Assembly (NCBI GenBank): GCA_026770575.1
Contig: MU657459.1
Coordinates: 52,757-62,943 of the forward strand
Direction of reading: 5' to 3'
Length of the DNA stretch: 10,187 bases
Origin: Pelagophyceae sp. CCMP2097
Lineage: Eukaryota > Sar > Pelagophyceae
In this document: positions 6,157 through 10,187 of the stretch, piece by piece
Numbering within the stretch: position 1 is the stretch's first letter
Layout of the letters: each line of letters begins with the position of its first letter
Notes under the pieces: model-generated
Told to the model about the DNA's origin: nothing
What the model saw: the letters and a program-made list of their open reading frames with translations, nothing else
Databases searched by the model: none
Made by a program: the position numbers and the translations under genes

Positions 6157-8981
6157 ATGCACCCCACGGCCGGGCCAGCGTACGCGCCGCGCCCCCTGCC
6201 CCCCGCCGCGGCATGGCCCGGGGGGCAGGGCAGTTGCTCTGACGAGGGCGATGTAAAAACGGCGGCGGCCACCAGCCCCACGGGGGCCGCCGCGCGGCCG
6301 CCTGCGGCCGAGCCGCAGTCCTACTTCCCGCCGCGGCCCACGCCCGCCGCCGCGCGGCGGCCCGGCGGCGCGGCATTTGATACCACGGTCCGCCGCGGCA
6401 AGTGGACCCAAGAGGAGCAAGCGCACGGCGCCCGCGTCCAAAATTTCGCCCCCCCCGGGGCGGGGCGCACCCGCCTCGCCGGGGACCCGCCGCCTTGGGC
6501 GCCCCGAAATTCGCGCCGAGGCGCGCGAAGCGAATTTCCACGCATTGACATTGCGACACCTTTCTGTTCCTTAATTTTTTGCGCGCCTTTCGCGGCCGTT
6601 TCGTCGTGTTTGCCCTTGTCGACGTTTCCGCCTCGCCAGGTACGCGGACCAGCTCATCAAGCACTTTGTCGCAGGCGACGTTCCCGAATGCGACGAGGGC
6701 GTCACGCTCCGCGCCTACCTCGTGCGTTGCCCTTTTTTCCTGCGTCGAAAAAATTGGCGCCGTCGGCGCCCCGATGTGCGCCCCTTTTGCGGCTCTTCCA
6801 CGACGCCCGCGGCGCAGGCGCGCGAGCTGCGCTGCGACCGCATGCGCATTTCGAAGAAATTCGCGGGCGCGAGCATCGGCAAGCTCATCTTCAGGAGGTT
6901 CGTGCCGACGCCCTCGCCTGGGGGAGGGAGGGGCGGGCGGGCGGCGCGCGCCGCGTCGCGCGGGGCCCGCCGGGCCGAGCGACGGGGGGCGGCGCACGTT
7001 TTGCGCGCGCGGCGTTCAAGTTCAAACGCGTAACTTTTTTTCTTCTGACGGCGGCATCAAATCAGGCACGGCACCATGGCCATCGAGGGCGTGCAACAGC
7101 TGCGCGTGCTGGGCGAGGCATTCCGGCGGGCGGCGTGCGTCTACGCGGTGGACGCGCCGTTTGGCCACGCGTACCCACCCTTCGCCGCTTTGCCTCTCGT
7201 CTCGCTGCCCGTGGGCCACTACGACGCCGCCGCGCGCGCGGCGCCGGTGCAGTCGCAGCAGCAGCTCCAGCAGCTGCTCGTGCAGCAGCAGCAGCTGCTC
7301 CAGCTGCAGCTGCAGCCGGGCCACGGCCCCGCCGCCGCCGCCGCCGCGCCGCCGCCGCCAGCCGACGCCGCGCAGCTGCAATCGCAGCAGCAGCAGCTGT
7401 TCCAACACTACCAGCAACTGCGCCAAATGATCGGCGACGGCCGGCCCCGCGGCGCCGCGCCCTACGCCCAGCCGCAGCACGCCGCCTTGCCGCAGCAGCC
7501 GCAGCCGCAGCCTAACCAGCAGCATCACCAGCCGCCGCAGCAGCCGCAGCCGCAGCCGCCGCCGCCGCAGCCGCAGCCGCCGCCGCAGCCGCCGGCGCAC
7601 GTCGATGACGCGCAGCCCTTCTGCGACGCCTACGCCCCGGCGCTCCCCAAGGAGGCGTCCGTGGGCGAGGCTTCCTCGGCGCGCGCGAGCGTCAACGACT
7701 TGTACCACCGGGCGATGCAACCCTGGGCCTTCAATCTGCCCTTGCCGCTCCCGCTCCCGCCGCCGCTAGCCATGGTCGCCGGCCTCGGCGGCCCCGGCCA
7801 CGACGACGGCGCGCCCGACAGCCCGCCGTCTTTGCGGCAGCGGCTCCACCGCAACACGACGTTCAGCGCGTTCGGCCTCGCGCAGCCGCACGCCGCCGAC
7901 TACCAGCAGTCGCCGCCGCCCGAGGCGGCAGTCAAGTCGTCGCAGGCCGCCATCCGCTCCGCCGTGGAGAACTTTTCAGAAGCGTCGGACGAGGCGTTCG
8001 TGCGCCAGGCCGCCGCGGGCAAGCCGGCCGTCGAGGCGGCGCTCGAGGCGAGCGTGCCGGACTCGCACCGGCGAAAGCTGCTGGCGCAGTGCAGCGAGCG
8101 CCTGCGGCCAGCGGCGGGGGCGCTGCGCATGGAGTTTAGCGAGGAGCTCGTCGTCGCGCTCACGCGCGGTCCGCGCGCGCCGTCGCGCGAGCCGCGGCGC
8201 CACGGCGACGACGGCGACGACCGACGCGCGGCGACGCCGTTCCCGCCGTGGCCGCGCGAGCTGCTGCCGGAGTCTGCGGCGGAGCTGCCCGAGTGCTCAA
8301 GTCCAGAGTACGGCTTCTCGAGCCCAGAGGCCGGCGCGAGCCCCGAGCCCAAGCACCGCAAGCTCAACGACGGCACTGAGGCGCCGGCGCCGGCGTCGGC
8401 GCGCGGCGGCGCCGAGTCTCGCGAGGTGCAGCGGTCGCGGCAGCACGACGAGATGGCCGCGCTGCAAAAATCCCAGCTCGAGCAGCAGCAGCGGCTGCAG
8501 CAGCAGCACGCGTCTCAGCAGCAGCACATGTCCGACGTCTCGTTCAGCCCGCAGCACGCGTACCGCCACCTCGGCGCCGGGGTCGACATCGGCCTCACGC
8601 GCTCGCAGTGGTTGCGACCCGGGGCCCCTGGATCGGAATACCGGGTCGGAATCTTCAAAATGCGCGCCCTGTCGACGAGACCGCAGCGTTCTAAGAGACC
8701 GCGGCCCGCCGGGGGGGACCCGCCCGACAAACGTCGACGCCCGCGCGCCTTTTCAAGCCCGCGTCTGTCTGACTGTTCGCATTAGGCTCGACGATTCGAG
8801 CAGCCCGCGCGATTACGATTCGACAAAATACGACGACTCCACGAGCCTGCAGCGCGACGATTCCGGAGCCGCGGCGGAGATGCAGGGCGACCTGTTCGGG
8901 GCGCGCGACGGCGGCGCCTTTCCTTCTGTCGAGTTGACCGACGAGGCACTGGACATGTTCTTCCACGACTTTCAGCAGTGA
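6157..8981 (+). CDS. Stramenopile KWTxEE/RISKKF-family nuclear-regulator-like protein with Gln-rich tracts
   Basis: I recognise the N-terminal domain as a conserved, uncharacterised family abundant in diatoms and relatives. Its opening RRGKWTQEE resembles Myb/SANT starts. Proposed exons: 6157-6422, 6640-6721, 6818-6897, 7066-8610, 8786-8981, giving 722 residues with all phases agreeing. The conserved domain is at about 79-145: RRGKWTQEEQAYADQLIKHF, GVTLRAYLARELRCDRMRIS, KKFAGASIGKLIFRR. Next come Gln-rich (about 205-260) and Gln/Pro-rich (about 287-318) tracts. A second ordered-looking segment follows at about 434-510 (AIRSAVENFSEASDEAF to ALRMEFSEELVVALTRG). A Gln-rich, possibly coiled stretch is at about 603-630. 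The last 64 residues are acidic and end VELTDEALDMFFHDFQQ, like an activation domain. The first ATG in the open frame is at 6157; the frame is open from 6073, so an upstream exon is possible. Nuclear transcription function is inference; the gene structure is well supported. Confidence 0.82.
6423..6639 (+). other. Intron 1 of the regulator gene (GC-AG, 217 nt)
   Basis: The exon ends GAGCAAGC, the intron starts GCACGG and ends CTCGCCAG. Removal joins KWTQEEQA to YADQLIKHF, the family pattern. The nearby GT donor (GTCCAA) is in the wrong phase. Confidence 0.75.
6722..6817 (+). other. Intron 2 of the regulator gene (GT-AG, 96 nt)
   Basis: The donor is CTC|GTGCGT and the acceptor GGCGCAG, phase 0. 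It joins VTLRAYL to ARELRCDRMRISKKF. Confidence 0.85.
6898..7065 (+). other. Intron 3 of the regulator gene (GT-AG, 168 nt)
   Basis: The donor is AGGAG|GTTCGT. A pyrimidine-rich tract (aactttttttcttctg) precedes the acceptor AAATCAG. Phase 2; it joins GKLIFR to HGTMAIEGVQQL. Confidence 0.85.
7240..7600 (+). repeat. CAG/CCG-rich low-complexity coding tract (poly-Gln, Gln-Pro)
   Basis: Runs of CAG codons mixed with CTG and CCG encode QQQLQQLL-type and QPQPQPPPP-type stretches inside exon 4. A second Gln-rich tract lies at about 8450-8530. Such tracts are length-variable and common in transcriptional regulators. They also create long spurious open frames on the other strand. Confidence 0.85.
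8611..8785 (+). other. Intron 4 of the regulator gene (GT-AG, 175 nt)
   Basis: The donor is CGCAGTG|GTTGCG and the acceptor TCGCATTAG, phase 2. It joins LTRSQW to LDDSSSPRDYDS. Codon bias drops immediately after the donor. A later donor (GTCGAC, about 8670) is also in phase but would add low-bias sequence. Confidence 0.7.
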
Positions 8982-9373
8982 CTTGGCGTGTGTCGCCTCC
9001 GCCCCAATCGAGTCCAACCCTGCGCTGCGGCACCCTCGCGGCGGTCCTCCGGCCGCCTTCGTCTTTTATTAATTCCCGCCCCGAATCCGAGTCCACGTCT
9101 TCGGAAAGACAGGCGAGCCCTGCCGTGGAGGATGCGCGAGGCCGTCACACGCACCTGAGGAGCTCCGGAGCCAGACAGGGTTAAACAGGGTCCCAAAGAC
9201 CAGGCGTCAAAGTGTCGAAAATGCCGAGCTCTCTTGGCTAGGCAAAACCTCATTCAAATCTTTCTCGCCGAGGCGCCCTTAGATCAAATCCCCTCGGCCT
9301 ACATTTACCGCGCGCGAGGTAATAGGAATTCCTAGATTATCACGGGCAACATTCTTTCAGAGTAAGTAAGAGC
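8982..9373. other. Downstream region of the regulator gene, no gene seen
   Basis: This should contain the 3' UTR of the regulator. A TTTTATTAATT stretch (about 9064-9074) is the only AT-rich candidate for 3'-end processing. The 12-bp palindrome copy 2 lies at 9323-9334. I find no supported exon on either strand. Confidence 0.5.
9323..9334. repeat. 12-bp palindrome TAGGAATTCCTA, copy 2
   Basis: Identical to the palindrome at 5875-5886. It lies about 40 nt before the left end of the first inverted-repeat element. Confidence 0.8.
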
Positions 9374-9730
9374 AAAGGCCAATTTAAGAACCGGCTAAGC
9401 GAAAAAATAATCAAAGGTCCGGCGGCGCCGTTGTTTGCGGTTTTGACGCTGCCAGGGGACGCGCCTGGGTCTCTTCCACCCACCCCCAAATCATGGCGTC
9501 CGCGGAGGACCTCTGTGAGAAATTTAGCATAGGCAGAGTCCGGACCGACGATCTGTTCTTAAAAAACACTTGGTCAGATTAAGAACCGGGCCCCTGGAGC
9601 CGGATAATATCCCAAAAGGGATTTAATGGATTTTAATTGGGACTTATAAATGCCTTATTGAGATATTGAACGTCTTTTGTCGATTTTTTTCGACGGTTCT
9701 TAAATTGACCAGGTTCTTAAATTGACCTTT
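9374..9730. mobile_element. MITE-like element 1, 357 bp with 19-nt terminal inverted repeats
   Basis: The left end, 9374-9392, reads aaaggccaatttaagaacc. The reverse complement of the right end (9712-9730) differs at one position of 19. Further copies of the core lie inside: ggtcagattaagaacc at 9572-9587, and a tandem second copy of the right end at 9695-9710. The interior has no coding capacity and is partly AT-rich. I could not find a target-site duplication, so the mobile-element call rests on the terminal repeats alone. Confidence 0.6.
9695..9727. repeat. 16-nt tandem repeat at the right end of element 1
   Basis: ggttcttaaattgacc occurs twice without mismatch (9695-9710 and 9712-9727), separated by one base. 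Confidence 0.9.
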
Positions 9731-9800
9731 ACTATACTATCCAGTAAATTCCGGTGGATAATGTTAATGTTACACTATCCTTTAGCTCTCCCCATCTAGT

Positions 9801-9987
9801 AAGTTCCATCCCCAATTAGAATAATCACCAATTAGAATCGTTTCTGAATAATCAAGGAGCTTGGAAATATAATATGTTCAGAAAAAAGGGAACCCCGTTG
9901 CTCCGATAGAGGAGAATATGTTCAGAAAAAGGTTGATTCTAATTGGGGGATTTCCGGGAAAGCCGATTCTAATTGGGGGTGAAACTT
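9801..9987. mobile_element. MITE-like element 2, 187 bp with 22-nt terminal inverted repeats
   Basis: Positions 9801-9822 and 9966-9987 are inverted copies that match at 20 of 22 bases. Inside, ccaattagaatc (9828-9839) is perfectly inverted at 9935-9946. The core CCAATTAGAAT therefore occurs four times, two in each orientation. aatatgttcagaaaaa is also directly repeated at 9871-9886 and 9915-9930. The whole could fold into a long imperfect hairpin. No coding capacity and no clear target-site duplication. Confidence 0.6.
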
Positions 9988-10187
9988 CCTATAATTGGTT
10001 TCCCAAACCGTGGTTTATTAGGCCAAACTCCACATTGCGCGCGCCGTCGGGCTCCAACACACTCGGCCATTGGAAAGAGTTGGGCGCGTGGGTACAAACC
10101 ACATTATGTGAAACCGACAGCGCCGCCCAAGCTCCGTGGACCGCGCGCCGCCAACTTCGAGGATTGCGCTTTTACGTCCCGGCGGCC
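9988..10187. other. Right edge of the window, nothing recognised
   Basis: The base composition returns to GC-rich after about 10030. Only short palindromes are visible (aaaccgtggttt near 10005; cacattatgtg at 10100-10110). No exon is supported. Confidence 0.4.

Noticed and set aside
6047..6997. Minus-strand frame of 316 codons across the regulator 5' half
   Set aside because: Its composition is Arg/Ala/Gly/Pro noise, and the opposite strand carries conserved exons in the same place.
6109..7515. Long plus-strand open frame of 468 codons covering introns 1-3 of the regulator
   Set aside because: Only its first part (to 6422) is exon 1. The rest reads through introns and turns into Arg/Ala-rich nonsense opposite the conserved frame.
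7022..7720. Minus-strand frame of 232 codons with Leu/Arg-rich repeats
   Set aside because: It is the reverse reading of the CAG/CCG tracts of exon 4 and has no independent support.
9470..9730. Coding exon or promoter near the TATAAA-like acttataaatgcc (about 9642-9654)
   Set aside because: No open frame with codon bias follows on either strand, and the site lies inside the inverted-repeat element.

Overview
The window looks like nuclear DNA of a GC-rich eukaryotic alga, most likely a stramenopile. A pelagophyte such as Aureococcus would fit, but that is inference. The grounds are: four genes on both strands broken by short spliceosomal introns (about 47-240 nt); strong G/C bias at third codon positions; a PT-x-x-P stalk protein of the type common in these algae; and a gene of the K-W-T-x-E-E / R-I-S-K-K-F family that I know from diatoms and their relatives. 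I see no bacterial operons, rRNA, tRNA or CRISPR array.

Layout. 1-361: AT-richer, no convincing gene, with a short direct repeat and a stem-loop. 362-1525 (+): 3' part of a single-pass membrane protein with a Pro/Thr stalk, a SEA-like ectodomain, an (ATC)7-encoded Ile run in its membrane helix and a short cytosolic tail. 1526-1696: convergent spacer. 1697-3938 (-): a PP2C-family Ser/Thr phosphatase with two N-terminal FHA domains, six proposed exons, and what looks like a one-base frameshift before its last beta strand. 3939-4205: spacer. 4206-5648 (-): a Derlin, the ER membrane factor of ER-associated degradation, in seven exons. 5649-6156: a 508-bp spacer between divergent genes, probably a shared promoter. 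6157-8981 (+): a 722-residue nuclear-regulator-like protein in five exons, with an N-terminal conserved domain, Gln/Pro-rich tracts and an acidic-aromatic C-terminus. 8982-10187: about 1.2 kb without a gene, turning AT-rich and holding two small inverted-repeat elements (9374-9730 and 9801-9987) that look like non-autonomous transposons.

The genes do not form an obvious pathway. The divergent Derlin/regulator pair may be co-regulated. Three introns appear to use GC instead of GT at the donor, which would make naive gene models fail here. All exon boundaries were chosen by hand from reading-frame continuity, splice consensus and remembered family patterns. No alignment or search was run.
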